NCBI RefSeq assembly: GCF_016859285.1
Contig: NC_053415.1
Location: forward strand, 4,227,001 to 4,291,000
Source: Xiphias gladius
Lineage: Eukaryota; Chordata; Actinopteri; Istiophoriformes; Xiphiidae
DNA length: 64,000 nt
Direction of reading: 5' to 3'
The notes under the pieces are model-generated. The model was given only the letters and a program-made list of their open reading frames with translations. It made no database searches and was not told the DNA's origin. A program made the translations under genes and the position numbers. Positions 62,430 through 64,000 of this stretch are shown here, piece after piece. The first letter of the stretch is position 1; every line of letters starts with the position of its first letter.

Positions 62430-62860
62430 ACCTTTTTGACTGCAAATAGATGTGCAAGCATACAGTGTCTATAAACACTTGACACCATGCCCTCGGACTT
62501 TTCCATGTTTTTAATTTGGTAGACTGTGGCTGTAATTAAGAGTTTTTGACAAATATCAACAGAAAACAAAAATTCTTTAATGTACAAGTTGAAAACTAAT
62601 CTCCTTAAATTGATCACTGATCAAAATAAATGATGGCATAATTATCTAATCCCCTTTCTACAACATACCCAAATCATCACTGGTGCAGCCTGCTGTAGGT
62701 CACGGATTAGGTGAAATGTTGACCATACGTATGTAATCAAGGCATGGCAGTTGATTTAAGGTCAAATAAACCTTATGTGGAAGATGCAGGTGTGCTTTTA
62801 TTTTATATCTTGTCAAAAACTACATCATGAAGACCAGTGATTTCCAATCAGCAGTACTTG
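62430..62860 (+). mobile_element. Tc1-like element, left-hand leader fragment
   Basis: The blocks 'tgcaagcatacagtgtctat', 'ggtgcagcctgctgtaggtc', 'attaggtgaaatgttgacca' and 'ggcagttgatttaaggtca' resemble the non-coding leader of a fish Tc1-like family. It is probably part of the same broken insertion as the transposase piece at the right edge of the window. Boundaries are approximate. Confidence 0.5.
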
Positions 62861-63769
62861 TACCCTAGGGGGTAATTCTGCAGTTACCAGGAGGTAATTC
62901 TTCAGGAAGGATTCTTCATTATATTGTAACAAAAAACAATAATTTTCCAACTGCACAGGTCGCACCTTAGTTTCCAACCAAACTGACTTGGCTGTAACAG
63001 CCTGTCCTGTGACCGAGAATGCGTGCAAACTGCTTAGCAAGATAATAGGAATCTATAGATAGGTCAAACGTCCAACTTCTAAGTCATAGGTAGTATGAAT
63101 ACAAATTTGATTGAACGTACTAAAAAAAAAAAAAAAAAAAGACCAAGCCACTGATGAAGACAAAGAAAGATTTCAATACAGTCTGCAACAACTTAACTGA
63201 AATACAAGGCGGCAGAAGGATATAACATTTACAAAACCCCGAATATCTTTCTGAGTACAGTGAGATGAATGATAAAAATGAATTAAATATGGTATGGCCA
63301 CGGTTTTGCAATTCTGTAATTCAATAACATGAGGTCCACAGCTAGGGCTTGCCAGCAGGCATGTAGGCTGAAGACGGAAATGGCAGTTTTGAATCAGAAA
63401 AATCTGAGCTTTTTGATCATCATACTAAACTCAGTATTAGCTGTGAACAAGAGACTGTACGTCAGCAAAAAAAACACCATTTCCTTCAGTAGGTCTGGTG
63501 GAGGCACCATCACGCCAAGGATTGTGGGGATGTTTCTGTGCAACAGGAACTTGGAGGCTTTTTGAATGTAGCAAGTAAAAGGGTCCTGTTTCACAAAAGC
63601 AATTTGGACGATGTCAGCTCCAAATTGCAGATATATTTTAAAGCCTTACAGATCTCTTAGATGCTTGTGCATCAATCGGATGTATGGTGTTTGTTTTGAC
63701 TGGTGAAACACGAAGAGATTGGAGAAATGATCTAATGTTAAAAATCTTGCATGTAGCAAAGTTGGTAAT

Positions 63770-64000
63770 ACAGGCCCCACAAGTGTAGCAAAATACAGAG
63801 AAATCCTGGAGGAAAACCTGCTGCAGTCTGCAACAGAACTGTGACTTGGGAAAAGATTTATTTATTTTCCAACAAGACACCACCAAAGCTATACAGGAAT
63901 GGCTTAAAAAACAACAGTGTTAATGTTCAGGAGGGGCTGAGTCCAGTCCTCAAGACATTCCAAGCGTTTCGGGCAAGAAAACTGCTGTTCACACACGATG
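63770..64000 (+). pseudogene. Tc1-like transposase fragment running off the window
   Basis: The blocks 'gagaaatcctggaggaaaac', 'ctgctgcagtctgcaacaga', 'ttattttccaacaagacacc' and 'ctatacaggaatggcttaaa' correspond to the later half of a Tc1 transposase: [11 protein letters not shown], then FQQD.. leading to the second catalytic Asp region, then ATQEWLKNN. Small indels break the frame. The catalytic D-N-D pattern is degraded. Confidence 0.7.

Overview
The window is vertebrate nuclear DNA, almost certainly from a teleost fish. Genes are split into many short exons with GT/AG introns. Intergenic and intronic DNA is AT-rich, full of CA/TA microsatellites, and carries several interspersed repeats typical of spiny-rayed fishes (Tc1-like elements and MITE-like repeats). 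I rebuilt gene models by joining exons by eye at consensus splice sites. Each complete model keeps its reading frame through every junction.

Layout, left to right. (1) 1287-2070, minus: first coding exon of gpr39, a ghrelin-family GPCR; its second exon lies beyond the left edge. (2) 9439-21637, minus: slc35f5, a multi-pass putative solute carrier, 13 coding exons. (3) 25129-36297, plus: sympk (symplekin), the scaffold of mRNA 3'-end processing, 26 coding exons, about 1222 residues. (4) 37461-40706, plus: an 8-exon gene for a 274-residue sugar-phosphate nucleotidyltransferase that looks more bacterial than animal; I cannot assign it to a named vertebrate gene. (5) 40956-45949, minus: one transcription unit encoding two proteins. 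A four-exon upstream frame encodes the prefoldin-like ASDURF (81 residues). It is followed 20 bases later by asnsd1 (611 residues). (6) 51597-56712, plus: slc40a1 (ferroportin), 8 coding exons, with a near-perfect iron-responsive element in its 5' leader.

The genes do not form a functional pathway. asnsd1 next to slc40a1 matches human 2q32, and slc35f5 and gpr39 both lie on human 2q14-q21, whereas sympk is on human chromosome 19, so this is a rearranged ancient block. sympk and slc35f5 are divergent. The nucleotidyltransferase gene and asnsd1 are convergent, with overlapping predicted 3' ends.

No complete new multi-gene system is visible. The items most worth following up are the bacterial-type nucleotidyltransferase, the conserved ASDURF/ASNSD1 bicistron, and the gpr39 N-terminus, which lacks the residues reported for zinc sensing and one disulfide in the human receptor. 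The long gaps (2.1-9.2 kb, 46-51 kb, 57-64 kb) hold repeats and no gene I can support.
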